Of a stretch of 64,000 nt of DNA, positions 32,575 to 41,218 are shown piece after piece. Made by a program: the position numbers and the translations under genes. The notes beneath the pieces were generated by a model. That model was not told the origin of the DNA. It did no database searches and worked only from the letters and a program-made list of their open reading frames with translations. Source of the DNA: Streptomyces morookaense (GTDB lineage: Bacteria > Actinomycetota > Actinomycetes > Streptomycetales > Streptomycetaceae); contig NZ_JABBXF010000033.1 of NCBI RefSeq assembly GCF_013030945.1, positions 62,001 to 126,000 on the forward strand, given 5' to 3'. How positions within the stretch are numbered: the stretch's first letter is position 1; every line of letters begins with the position of its first letter.

Positions 32575-33188
32575 CAGTGGACGTCCAGCGATCCCGTACG
32601 CGTCCGCTTCAGCTCGAAGAAGTCCTGGTAGCCGGCCAGCAGGCGGACGCCGTCGAAGACCTTCAGCGCATCCTCGCCGCGCGGGATCGAGCTGAGGACG
32701 GGCCCGAAGAACGCGACACCGTCGATGTGGATCGTCGGGGTGCCGACGTACGCCTCGGCCACCGGGTCCTTGCCCGCGTCGTGGCTCGCGCGCAGGGCCT
32801 CGTCGTAGTCGGTGCCGTGCGCGGCGTCGGCCAGCCCGGCGGGCAGCCCGAGTTCGGCCAGCGACTCGCGGACGACGGCGTCGTAGTCGTCGTTCTTCTG
32901 CTGGTGGATGCGGGTGCCGAAGGCCGTGTAGAGGTCGTGCAGCCGCTCCTCGCCGTGGTGCTGCGCGACGGCGGCGGCCACACGGGCGGGGCCGATGGAC
33001 TTGTCGACGAGCTCGCGGTACCAGTCCGGCAGCTCGTTGCCGACGTTGTGCAGGAACAGGCTCATCGCGTGGAAGCGCACCTCGATGTCGCGCTGCGCCT
33101 CGACCTCCAGGATCCAGCGGGAGGCTATCCAGGCGAAGGGGCAGGCGGCATCGAAGTAGAAGTCGACGGTGGTGGGGTTCTCGGTCAT
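32574..33188 (-). CDS. DsbA-like thioredoxin-fold protein (Rv2466c-type)
   Basis: 204 residues: VDFYFDAACPFAWIASRWILEVEAQRDIEVRFHAMSLFLHN, then an all-helical insertion, then GTPTIHIDGVAFFGPVLSSIPRGEDAL. This is the pattern of the mycothiol-dependent nitroreductase/DsbA family of actinobacteria. The active site reads CPFA, keeping the first Cys and lacking the second Cys of the Rv2466c CPWC, so it can act only by a monothiol mechanism. Coupled to the GNAT gene. Confidence 0.85.
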   Translation of the reverse strand: MTENPTTVDFYFDAACPFAWIASRWILEVEAQRDIEVRFHAMSLFLHNVGNELPDWYRELVDKSIGPARVAAAVAQHHGEERLHDLYTAFGTRIHQQKNDDYDAVVRESLAELGLPAGLADAAHGTDYDEALRASHDAGKDPVAEAYVGTPTIHIDGVAFFGPVLSSIPRGEDALKVFDGVRLLAGYQDFFELKRTRTGSLDVH

Positions 33189-33344
33189 GCACCGAACCTA
33201 ACCGGCCACTGGACCAGGGCCGCAGGCCACTTGGGGACCGATTCCCTGGGCCAATCGGGGCTTGCCGACTTGACAGACCTCCCGGGAAAACCCGTACGGC
33301 CGCAGACGGCCGCTCGCGCACGGTGCCACGATCGGCCCGTGATC

Positions 33345-34301
33345 ATGCGCGCCGCTTATACAGAAGAGCTCGGGCCGCCGGAGGTCATCCGCTACGGCGA
33401 ACTGCCCGTTCCGCAGCCGGGGCCGACCGACGTGGTGGTCGAGGTGACGGCGACGGCCGTCAACCACGTGGACACCTTCGTGCGTTCGGGTGCGTGGCGC
33501 ACGCCGCTCACGTTCCCGTTCGTCGTGGGCCGCGACCTCGTCGGCACGGTGGCCGAGGCGGGGCCCGGGGCACCCGGGTTCCGCCCCGGGGACCGGGTGT
33601 GGTGCAACAGCATGGGCCACGACGGGCGGCAGGGCGCCGCGGCCGAGCGCGTGGTGGTACCGGCCGACCGCCTCTACCGGCTGCCCGACGGTGTGGACCC
33701 GGTGGAGGCGGTGGCCCTCGCCCACCCGGCCGCCACGGCCTACTTGGCCCTGTTCACGCACGGTCGGCTGCGGGCCGGTGAGACGGTCCTGGTCGCCGGG
33801 GCGGCGGGCAATGTGGGCAGCGCCCTGGTGGTGATGGCGGCACAGGCCGGGGCCCGGGTCGTTGCCACGTCCCGGGCCGAAGATGCGGATTACTGCCGCG
33901 CGTTGGGCGCGGCCGAGGTGATCGACTACCGGGATCCGGAGGCGGTGTACCCCGGCGGGGTCGACGTGTACGTGGACACGTCGGGCCGGAACGATCTTTC
34001 GTCGGCCGTGGAGTTGCTGGCGAAACGGGGGCGCGTGGTGGTGATGGCCGGGCTGCGCACGCGGCCGGTGCTGCCGGTGGGGCCGCTGTACCTGAAGGAC
34101 TGCTCGGTGACCGGCTTTGCGATCTCGCAGGCGACGACGAGCGAACTGGCGGATGCGGCGGCGGCCATCAACCGGTTGACGGCAAGCGGGCTTTTGCGGC
34201 CGCGGGCCGTGGAGGTGCTGCCGCTCAGCGAGGCCGCGGAGGCGCACCGGCGGGTGGAGGCGGGAGAGGTGCGGGGCAAGTTGGTGCTGCGCGCCCCGTA
34301 A
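33345..34301 (+). CDS. Zinc-free quinone oxidoreductase (MDR family)
   Basis: 318 residues: N-terminal GroES-like domain (MRAAYTEELGPPEVIRYGELPVPQPGPTDVVVEVTATAVNHVDTFVRSG), then the NADPH Rossmann motif VLVAGAAGNVGSALVVMAAQAGARVVATSR. Zinc ligands are absent, as in quinone reductase/zeta-crystallin enzymes. It lies 90 bp upstream of the SRPBCC operon on the same strand but is preceded by its own promoter region, so cluster membership is uncertain. Confidence 0.88.
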   Translation: MRAAYTEELGPPEVIRYGELPVPQPGPTDVVVEVTATAVNHVDTFVRSGAWRTPLTFPFVVGRDLVGTVAEAGPGAPGFRPGDRVWCNSMGHDGRQGAAAERVVVPADRLYRLPDGVDPVEAVALAHPAATAYLALFTHGRLRAGETVLVAGAAGNVGSALVVMAAQAGARVVATSRAEDADYCRALGAAEVIDYRDPEAVYPGGVDVYVDTSGRNDLSSAVELLAKRGRVVVMAGLRTRPVLPVGPLYLKDCSVTGFAISQATTSELADAAAAINRLTASGLLRPRAVEVLPLSEAAEAHRRVEAGEVRGKLVLRAP

Positions 34302-34391
34302 GGGGCGCCACGGGGCGCCGTGGAAGCCAACTTGACAACAATTCACCCGCACCTTTGACCCGCCCCCAAAGCCACCGGCATGGTAAACGCC

Positions 34392-34952
34392 ATGAGCGAA
34401 TCCATCATCGATTCCGTCCCCCTTTTCGAGGTCCGCGCAGAAACGCGCGTCAGCGCGTCCCCCCTCGAAATCTATTCCGTCGTGAGCGACCTGCGCCGCA
34501 GTTCCGAATGGAGCCCCGAATGCCGGGGCGGTGAATGGATCCACGGGGAACCGGCCGCCGTCGGCGCCGTGTTCCGGGGTGAGAACCTGCGGAGCGAGGA
34601 CGTCGTCGCCTGGGCCCCGCTCGTGCGGGGCACCTGGTACACCGAGGCCCGCGTGGTGGCCGCCGAGCCGGGACGGACGTTCCGGTGGGTGATGCTCACC
34701 CACGCCCGGGAGAACCAGGAAAGCCTCTGGGGATTCGACATCGAACCCGCCGGCGACGCCGCCTCCCTCCTCACCCACCATTTCCGGATGGGCCGCGCCA
34801 CCGAGGGAATCCACAAAATAGTCGCCGGCCTGGACGAGGACGGCCGCCGCCGCTTCGTGCACGACTGGTCCGCGAAACTCGTCGACGACCTGCACGTCAC
34901 GCTCGCCCGTATCAAGGCCGTCATCGAGAAATCCGAAAAGAGCGACCGGTGA
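34392..34952 (+). CDS. SRPBCC (START-like) protein, first gene of the nitrous-acid operon
   Basis: 186 residues (12 nt longer if ATG 34380 is used; neither start has a clear ribosome binding site). The helix-grip fold pattern is VRAETRVSASPLEIYSVVSDLRRSSEWSPECRGGEWIHGE... to the long C-terminal helix. This superfamily binds hydrophobic or aromatic ligands and includes polyketide cyclases and aromatases. It overlaps the AMP-ligase gene by 4 nt (GTGA). A ligand-carrier or chaperone role for an aromatic amine or diazonium is a guess from context. Confidence 0.8.
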   Translation: MSESIIDSVPLFEVRAETRVSASPLEIYSVVSDLRRSSEWSPECRGGEWIHGEPAAVGAVFRGENLRSEDVVAWAPLVRGTWYTEARVVAAEPGRTFRWVMLTHARENQESLWGFDIEPAGDAASLLTHHFRMGRATEGIHKIVAGLDEDGRRRFVHDWSAKLVDDLHVTLARIKAVIEKSEKSDR

Positions 34953-36523
34953 TTCTCCAGCGCATCGGCAACAGAGGAATCCGGCTCGGCACGCTCTTCG
35001 ACCGCGCCGCGGCCCGGCACCCGGCGGGCCCGGTGGTCCTGGACCACACGCTGGACATCGCCCCGCAGCTCGGCACCCGGCTCACTCTCACCGAACTGGC
35101 CGAGCTGATCGACGACTTCGCCTCCCGGCTGTGGGCCGCAAGGGTGCGGCCCGGGGAACACGTGGTCGTCCACAAGACCGACGGCTTCGACATCTCCCTC
35201 CTCGCCTGCGCCGTGGCCCGCCTCGGCGCCGTCCCGGTGCTGCTCTCGTCGAAGCTCGACGGCGCGACCGTCGCCGAGCTCATCCGCCGCGTCGACCGCC
35301 CGCACCTGGTCACCGACGGGGCCAAGCTCGAACACGACCTCCCGGACACGGTGTTCGGCCTCGCCGAGCAGGTGCTGCTCACCTCCGGCAGCCACACCGG
35401 GGCGACCCCGCTGGCCTCGCTCGCCGGTTCCCCCCGCGTCGCGCCCGTCACCATGTCGCCGGACCACCCCACCCTCGTCACACACACCTCCGGCACCACG
35501 GGCACACCCAAGCTCGCCGTGCACACGGGCCGTTCGTTCCAGGCCCGATACCGGCCGCAGGCCTCCGTCGTGGCCTTCGTCAGCAAGCGCGAACCGCTCG
35601 CCGTGCACGTGTCGTTCGTGCATTCGCGGATGTTCACGGCCATGCCCATCGCCGTCCTCCAGGGACACCCGCTGATCGTGCTCCGCGACGACGACCCGGC
35701 CACCGTCGGCGAGATCTTCGCCCAGGCGCCGCCCGGGTTCATCGAGGCGCACCCCAACTCGTTCATGCGCTGGGAAGAACTCGTGGACGACCCGCGGCGG
35801 CCGCTCGCGAACGTGAAGTACTTCAGCAGCACCTTCGACGCCATCCACCCCCGCACCGTGCACCGCCTGCTCGGCGCCTCGCGGCGCGAACACCCGCTGT
35901 TCGCCCAGGCGTACGGGCAGAGCGAGGTCGGCCCGATCGCCGCCCGCACATACACCAAGGGCCGCGGCGCGGAGGCCGACGGGCGCTGTGTCGGCGTCCC
36001 GTTCCCCGGGATGACGGGCGTGCGCGTCGTCAGCCGCGACGGCAACCCGCCGTCCCGGACCAATCCCGGCAACATCGAGGTCCGCAGCGACGGCCGCATC
36101 ATCACCTACCTCGGCGAGCACGAGCGCTGGGAGCAGCAGACCGCCGACGGCGACTGGTGGCGCATGGGCGACGTCGGCTACCGCACGAAGCGCGGCTGCC
36201 TGCACCTGCTCGACCGCGAGATCGACGTGATCCCCGGCATCGAGAGCACCCTCGCCGTCGAGGACACGCTCTTCGCGCGGCTCCCCGAGCTCGTCGAGGT
36301 CATCATCGTGCCGGGCGGGCACGGCACGGCCGTCCCCGTCGTCTGCACCAAGGACGACAAACCCCTCGACCAGGTCGCCTGGCAGGCCGCCGTCCGCGGT
36401 CTCGCCCCCATGGCGGACCCCGTCCAGTGGCGCCTGGAGGACCTGCCGCACACCGCCACCACCAAGATCAAGCGCGTGGAGCTCGCCAGGCTCCTCCAGG
36501 CCGGGAAGGGCGGAGCCCAGTGA
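34949..36523 (+). CDS. AMP-dependent ligase, candidate CreM-like diazotase (paralogue 1)
   Basis: 524 residues, ANL superfamily. The P-loop is THTSGTTGTPK, the later core motifs AYGQSEVGPIA and GDVGYRTKRGCLHLLDRE, and the C-terminal Lys region TATTKIKRVEL keeps the adenylation Lys. In cremeomycin-type pathways an ANL enzyme (CreM) uses ATP and nitrite to diazotize an aromatic amine. Coupling to the CreE- and CreD-like genes by 4-nt overlaps supports that role here. The alternative is activation of the hydroxyanthranilate carboxylate. It shares RYRPQA, VKYFSSTFDAIHP and QSE blocks with the ligase at 48043. Confidence 0.8.
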   Translation: MILQRIGNRGIRLGTLFDRAAARHPAGPVVLDHTLDIAPQLGTRLTLTELAELIDDFASRLWAARVRPGEHVVVHKTDGFDISLLACAVARLGAVPVLLSSKLDGATVAELIRRVDRPHLVTDGAKLEHDLPDTVFGLAEQVLLTSGSHTGATPLASLAGSPRVAPVTMSPDHPTLVTHTSGTTGTPKLAVHTGRSFQARYRPQASVVAFVSKREPLAVHVSFVHSRMFTAMPIAVLQGHPLIVLRDDDPATVGEIFAQAPPGFIEAHPNSFMRWEELVDDPRRPLANVKYFSSTFDAIHPRTVHRLLGASRREHPLFAQAYGQSEVGPIAARTYTKGRGAEADGRCVGVPFPGMTGVRVVSRDGNPPSRTNPGNIEVRSDGRIITYLGEHERWEQQTADGDWWRMGDVGYRTKRGCLHLLDREIDVIPGIESTLAVEDTLFARLPELVEVIIVPGGHGTAVPVVCTKDDKPLDQVAWQAAVRGLAPMADPVQWRLEDLPHTATTKIKRVELARLLQAGKGGAQ

Positions 36524-38496
36524 GCGACAAGAGCCCCATCGAGGTCTGCATCGTCGGTGCCGGGCCGCGCGGACTGTCCGTCCTGGAGCGGCTGTGCGCC
36601 AACGAGCGCGCCACGCCCTCGCACCGCTCCGTGACCGTCCACGTGGTCGACCCCGCGGCCCCCGGCGCCGGCACGGTCTGGCGGCCCGAGCAGTCCCGCG
36701 AGCTCCTGATGAACACCGTGGCCTCGCAGATCACGGTCTTCACGGACGACAGCGCCCGGATCGAGGGCCCCGTCGAGCCCGGCCCGAGCCTCTACGAGTG
36801 GGCCCGGAGCGAAGCCGTGGAAGGCCAGGACCCCGACACCGTGGCCGAGGCCCGCCGGCTGGGCCCCGACACCTACCCCACGCGTGCGTTCTACGGCCGC
36901 TATCTGCACGACTGCTTCCGGCACGTCGTCGACCGGGCACCGCAGCACGTCGAAGTCGTCGTGCACCGCTCGCACGCCGTGGCCATGGCCGACACCGAGG
37001 GAGTCCCCGGCGGCCCGCAGGGCATCCGCCTGGAGGACGGCACCCGGCTGAACCGCCTGGACGCCATCGTCATGGCCCTCGGCCACGTCCCCGCCCACCT
37101 CTCGCCCCGCGAGGCCCGCACCGCCAGCCTCGCCCGCATCCACCACCTCGGCTACATCACGCCCGCCAACCCGGCCGATGTCGACCTGACGGCGATCCGC
37201 CCCGGCGAACCCGTCCTGCTGCGCGGGCTCGGCCTCAACTTCTTCGACCACATGGCCCTGTTCACGGCAGGCCGCGGCGGCACCTTCGACCGCGACACCG
37301 GGGGACGCCTGACGTACCGGCCGTCGGGCCGGGAACCGAAGCTGTACGCCTTCTCCCGGCGCGGCATCCCGTACCACGCACGCGGCGAGAACGAGAAGGG
37401 AGCGTACGGGCGTTACTTCCCGCGCCTCCTCACCGCCGAGCACATCGCGACCCTGCGCGACCGCGCGGCCGTCGGCATCCCCGTCCGCTTCGGCACCGAC
37501 CTGTGGCCGCTCATCGCCCGCGAGGTGGAGAGCGTCTACTACGGCACGCTGCTGGAGTCGTGGGGGAGGGCGGACGAACGCGAGCCGTTCACGGTCCGGT
37601 TCCTGGCCCTGGAGGACGAGGACGAGCGGGACGCCCTGCTCGACGAGCACCGCATCCCGCCGGCCGACCGCTGGAGCTGGGAGCGCCTCTCGAAGCCTTA
37701 CGGCGACCGGGAGTTCGCGTCCCGCGAGGACTTCCGCGCCTGGCTGCTGACCTACCTCGCCGAGGACGTGCGCGCCGCCCGCGCCGGCAACGTCAGCGGC
37801 CCGCTCAAGGCCGCCCTCGACGTCATGCGCGACCTGCGCAACGAGATCCGCCTCGCCGTCGACCACGGCGGCCTCGAAGGCACCTCGCACCGCGACGACC
37901 TCGACGGCTGGTACACCCCGCTCAACGCCTTCCTCTCCATCGGCCCGCCGGCACAGCGCATCGAGGAGATGATCGCGCTGATCGAGGCGGGCGTGCTGGA
38001 GGTGACGGGACCGGGCACGGTCGTCCGCATCGACACGACGGAGGCGGCGGCGTTCACGGCGAGCTCGGACCTCGTACCGGGCGAACCGATCCGCTCCAAG
38101 GTCCTGATCGAGGCCCGGCTCCCCGAACCCGACCTGCGCCGCACCGCCGACCCGCTGCTGCGGCACCTGCTCAACACCGACCAGATCACGACCTTCCGCA
38201 TCGACGCCGCCACCGGCAGCAGCTACGAGACCGGCGGCCTCGCGGTCACCGAACGCCCGTACCACGTCATCGACGGCCGCGGCCACGCCCACCCGCGCCG
38301 CTTCGCCTACGGCGTCCCGACCGAGGCCGTGCACTGGGTGACCGCGGCCGGCATCCGCCCCGGCGTCGACTCGGTCACGCTCGGCGACTCGGACGCCATC
38401 GCCCGCGCGGTACTGGCCCTCCCGCCGGTCGCCCATGTACCGGTGGCACTGCGCCCGGTGCGCCCGGAGTCGGAGCTGACGGGGGTGATCGTGTGA
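36520..38496 (+). CDS. CreE/FzmM-like FAD monooxygenase (aspartate to nitrosuccinate)
   Basis: 658 residues, FAD-NAD(P)-binding NAD_binding_9 family. The FAD loop is EVCIVGAGPRGLSVLERL (residues 8-25), followed by VVDPAAPGAGTVWRPEQSRELLMNTVASQITVFTD, which is characteristic of this family. In cremeomycin and fosfazinomycin biosynthesis the homologues CreE and FzmM oxidise the amino group of aspartate to nitrosuccinate. The assignment rests on family, length and linkage to a CreD-like lyase in a 4-nt-overlapped operon; I cannot align it here. Confidence 0.8.
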   Translation: MSDKSPIEVCIVGAGPRGLSVLERLCANERATPSHRSVTVHVVDPAAPGAGTVWRPEQSRELLMNTVASQITVFTDDSARIEGPVEPGPSLYEWARSEAVEGQDPDTVAEARRLGPDTYPTRAFYGRYLHDCFRHVVDRAPQHVEVVVHRSHAVAMADTEGVPGGPQGIRLEDGTRLNRLDAIVMALGHVPAHLSPREARTASLARIHHLGYITPANPADVDLTAIRPGEPVLLRGLGLNFFDHMALFTAGRGGTFDRDTGGRLTYRPSGREPKLYAFSRRGIPYHARGENEKGAYGRYFPRLLTAEHIATLRDRAAVGIPVRFGTDLWPLIAREVESVYYGTLLESWGRADEREPFTVRFLALEDEDERDALLDEHRIPPADRWSWERLSKPYGDREFASREDFRAWLLTYLAEDVRAARAGNVSGPLKAALDVMRDLRNEIRLAVDHGGLEGTSHRDDLDGWYTPLNAFLSIGPPAQRIEEMIALIEAGVLEVTGPGTVVRIDTTEAAAFTASSDLVPGEPIRSKVLIEARLPEPDLRRTADPLLRHLLNTDQITTFRIDAATGSSYETGGLAVTERPYHVIDGRGHAHPRRFAYGVPTEAVHWVTAAGIRPGVDSVTLGDSDAIARAVLALPPVAHVPVALRPVRPESELTGVIV

Positions 38497-39857
38497 CCGA
38501 CGCCCTGGAGGACGCCGGCCTCCTCTCCCCCGTCCGGGCCGGCACCCCCGCCGAAGCGGCCGTCTGCGACCGGGCCTGGCTGCAGGCCATGCTCGACGCG
38601 GAGGCGGCCCTGGCCCGCGCCCAGGCCCGCCTCGGCACCCTGCCCGCGAAGGCCGCGGCCACCATCACGGCCGCGGCCCGCGCGGAGGCCATGGACCTGC
38701 GGGGGCTGGCCCTCGCGGCGCGGGAGACGGCGAACCCGGTCGTGGGCCTGGTCCAGGCCCTCACCCGGGTCGTCGCGGAGACGGATCCGAAGGCTGCGGA
38801 GTATGTGCACCGGGGCTCGACGAGCCAGGACATCCTGGACACGGGCGCGATGCTGGTGGCGCGGCGGACGATGGGGTTGATACGGGCGGACCTGGCCCGA
38901 ACGGCACGCGGGTTGGCGGTACTTGCGGCCGAACACCGGGACACGCTGATGCCCGGCCGCACCCTGGCCCTGCACGCCGTACCGACGACGTTCGGCCTGA
39001 AGGCGGCCGGCTGGCGGCAGTTGGTGCTGGACGCGGATGCGCGGCTGGCGGAGGTGGAGGCCCGGCTCCCGGTCTCGCTCGGCGGGGCGGCGGGGACGCT
39101 GGCGGGGTACGTGGAGTACGCGCGCCTGGAGGGCGTCCTGGACGGAGCCGCGTACGCGGGCCGACTGCAGGCGGCGTTCGCGGAGGAGACGGGTCTGGCG
39201 GCGCCGGTCCTGCCCTGGCACGCGCTGCGAACCCCCCTGGCCGACCTGGGCTCGGCCCTGGCCTTCACGGCAGGGGCACTGGGAAAGATCGCCGTGGATG
39301 TGCTGGCCCTGACGCGCACGGAGGTCGGGGAGGTCACGGAGGCGGCGGTGACGGGGCGGGGAAGCTCGTCGGCCATGCCGCAGAAGCAGAACCCGGTGCT
39401 GGCGACGCTGGTGAGAAGCGCGGCGCTGCAAGTGCCGGTGATCGCCGCAGGGTTGACGCAAGCCCTGCTGACCGAGGACGAACGCTCGGCGGGCGTCTGG
39501 CACGCCGAGTGGCAGTTGCTACGGGAGTGCCTCCGCCTGACGGGAGGCGCCGCCCACACCGCGGCGGAACTGGCCGAGGGCCTGACCGTGCACCCGGACC
39601 GCATGCGGGCCAACCTGGCGCTGACCGGCGCGCAGGTGGTGACGGAACGGATCGCGGCGGTACTGGCACCGCGGCTGGGCAAGGCGGAGGCGAAACGGGC
39701 CCTGACGCGGGCGGCGGAGGAGTCCAGGGCCGGTGGGAAGCCGCTGCCGGAGCTGCTTGCGCAGCACTTCACGGCGGACGAACTGGCGGAACTGTGCGAC
39801 CCCGCTGGGTATGTGGGGGTTGCGGGGGCGCTGACGGACCGGGCGCTGGGGCGGTAG
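38493..39857 (+). CDS. CreD/FzmL-like nitrosuccinate lyase
   Basis: 454 residues, aspartase/fumarase superfamily (adenylosuccinate lyase/carboxymuconate cycloisomerase branch). The signature loop is GRGSSSAMPQKQNPVLATLV (residues 288-307) with the catalytic Ser at 292-293; the HRGSTSQDILDT block is at 106-117. In the known pathway the lyase splits nitrosuccinate to fumarate and nitrous acid. It closes the four-gene coupled operon and is followed by paired palindromic repeats that probably end transcription. A primary-metabolism cycloisomerase is unlikely because no protocatechuate genes are here. Confidence 0.82.
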   Translation: MTDALEDAGLLSPVRAGTPAEAAVCDRAWLQAMLDAEAALARAQARLGTLPAKAAATITAAARAEAMDLRGLALAARETANPVVGLVQALTRVVAETDPKAAEYVHRGSTSQDILDTGAMLVARRTMGLIRADLARTARGLAVLAAEHRDTLMPGRTLALHAVPTTFGLKAAGWRQLVLDADARLAEVEARLPVSLGGAAGTLAGYVEYARLEGVLDGAAYAGRLQAAFAEETGLAAPVLPWHALRTPLADLGSALAFTAGALGKIAVDVLALTRTEVGEVTEAAVTGRGSSSAMPQKQNPVLATLVRSAALQVPVIAAGLTQALLTEDERSAGVWHAEWQLLRECLRLTGGAAHTAAELAEGLTVHPDRMRANLALTGAQVVTERIAAVLAPRLGKAEAKRALTRAAEESRAGGKPLPELLAQHFTADELAELCDPAGYVGVAGALTDRALGR

Positions 39858-39876
39858 GGGGTGCCACGGTCTTGCA

Positions 39877-40011
39877 GCGCCCCGTAAGGGGCGCGGGGAA
39901 CTGCGCGACCAGCCCCCACCGGCCGGCAGGGGTCCGGGGCGCAGCCCCGAATACCTCGACTGCGGGTGCGCCGTGGTTGCTCGCGCAGTTCCCCGCGCCC
40001 CTTCGGGGCGC
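39877..40011. repeat. Two inverted partial copies of the intergenic palindrome
   Basis: GCGCCCCGTAAGGGGCGC-GGGGAACTGCGCGACCAG at 39877-39912, and in the opposite orientation GTGGTTGCTCGCGCAGTTCC (continuing CCGCGCCCCTTCGGGGCGC) at 39973-40011. They lie between the converging lyase and DUF397 genes, so they may terminate both. Confidence 0.75.
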
Positions 40012-40015
40012 TGGC

Positions 40016-40189
40016 CTACTCGGTGTGCCCTATGAAGGCCATCCAGGCGGCCGGTGAGAGTCTTATCTGCGGGCTGTTGCCGAGCTTCGAGTCCCGGATG
40101 AGGACGATGCACGGGCAGGCGGCGACTTCAATGCATTCCCCCGTGTCGTCGCTGAAGCTGGACTTGATCCATATTCGGTCCGTGTTCAC
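40016..40189 (-). CDS. DUF397 protein
   Basis: 57 residues translated directly from the sequence: VNTDRIWIKSSFSDDTGECI, then EVAACPCIVLIRDSKLGNSP and QIRLSPAAWMAFIGHTE. The WxKSSFS, C-x-E-V and VRDSK-like blocks define DUF397. Such proteins are always encoded next to an XRE/DUF5753 regulator, as here with a GTGA overlap. A role as antagonist of the paired regulator (like BldB/WhiJ-type pairs) is usual in Streptomyces. Confidence 0.88.
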   Translation of the reverse strand: MNTDRIWIKSSFSDDTGECIEVAACPCIVLIRDSKLGNSPQIRLSPAAWMAFIGHTE

Positions 40190-40998
40190 AGTGCCTCCGC
40201 CAACCTGCTGATGATTTCCGCTGATTCCTTGGGACGGAGGGCCTGACCGGCGATCGCCGCGAAGCGCTGGGACAGGAGGCTCACTTGTTCTGCGGAGCCG
40301 TAGAGCAGCTGCACCAACTGTCCCTCCACGTAAGCGAGGCGATCATGGTCGGGCAGATCCAGGAGGCTGAAAGACCCACTGAGCCCGGAGTGGCAGCCCC
40401 CCGTCTCCATCACCTGAACGTTCACGTTGCGCTGAGCACCTACCTCCAGCAGGCGACGTAGCTGGCGCCGGTGCGCCTCGGCACCGGCGAGCTGATGGTG
40501 CAACACCGCCTCCTGGATGATGAAGTTGAACGATGTCGTCGGCTTCTGCAGAAGCGGCTGCCGAGCCAGTCGGACCGCCACGAGTTCGTCGATCGACTCG
40601 TCATCCAGGGGAGGCCAGCGAGTGGCAAACATCGTGCGCATCGTCTCCTCGGTCTGGAGCAGTCCGGGAAACGTCAACGGGCGATAGGTGCTGACGGCGA
40701 CCGCCTTGGCCTCGTACCGCATATATTCCTGCGTCCGCACCGGAACAACCGACTCGGGCTGCAGATACTCCTTCCCGGCGAGCAACTTCCCCCGTGCCCC
40801 GAACATCTCGTCCGCGATCTGCAGCACCCGTTCGGTCGGCCGCCGCCTCCCCAGCTCCATCGACTCGATGGTCGCGTACCCGTACCCCGCCTCCTTGGCG
40901 AGCTCCTCCCGCGTGAACCCTGCGCCCGTGCGCCACAGCTTGATCTGGTTCCCGCAGTACCGCCAGCCGAGCGGCGGCTGGGAAGCCTCGTCCGTCAC
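40186..40998 (-). CDS. XRE-family regulator with DUF5753 domain
   Basis: 270 residues. The helix-turn-helix is NQIKLWRTGAGFTREELAKEAGYGYATIESMELGRRRPTERVLQIADEMF (about 17-66), followed by a DUF5753 domain (RYEAKAVAVSTYRPLTFPGLLQTEETMRTMF...). GGGAGGTGGGG precedes the GTG at 40998; the longer open frame lacks this. It is a WhiJ-like developmental-type regulator pair with the DUF397 gene, inserted between the two halves of the diazotization cluster. Relation to the cluster is unproven. Confidence 0.88.
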   Translation of the reverse strand: MTDEASQPPLGWRYCGNQIKLWRTGAGFTREELAKEAGYGYATIESMELGRRRPTERVLQIADEMFGARGKLLAGKEYLQPESVVPVRTQEYMRYEAKAVAVSTYRPLTFPGLLQTEETMRTMFATRWPPLDDESIDELVAVRLARQPLLQKPTTSFNFIIQEAVLHHQLAGAEAHRRQLRRLLEVGAQRNVNVQVMETGGCHSGLSGSFSLLDLPDHDRLAYVEGQLVQLLYGSAEQVSLLSQRFAAIAGQALRPKESAEIISRLAEAL

Positions 40999-41218
40999 CG
41001 CACCCCACCTCCCCGGTGCCGAGGGGCGCGGGCCCGTCACCCGCACTCACCTCGCTACCGCGAATCCTGCTCGGCAGCCAGACACCTTTCAGCCCGAACG
41101 GCCGAACTCACCGCTCGCGGGTGAGGCTCGACAGGTACTCCCGTTCCGGCAGGCTCAACGTGAGCCGGGCGGCGGAGCCGTCCGCCGGTTCTCGACATGC
41201 TTCCGGTGCCGGAAACTG

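Noticed and set aside
38493..39857. Lyase as 3-carboxymuconate cycloisomerase or adenylosuccinate lyase of primary metabolism
   Set aside because: No protocatechuate or purine genes are linked, and it is coupled by a 4-nt overlap to a CreE/FzmM-like flavoprotein gene.
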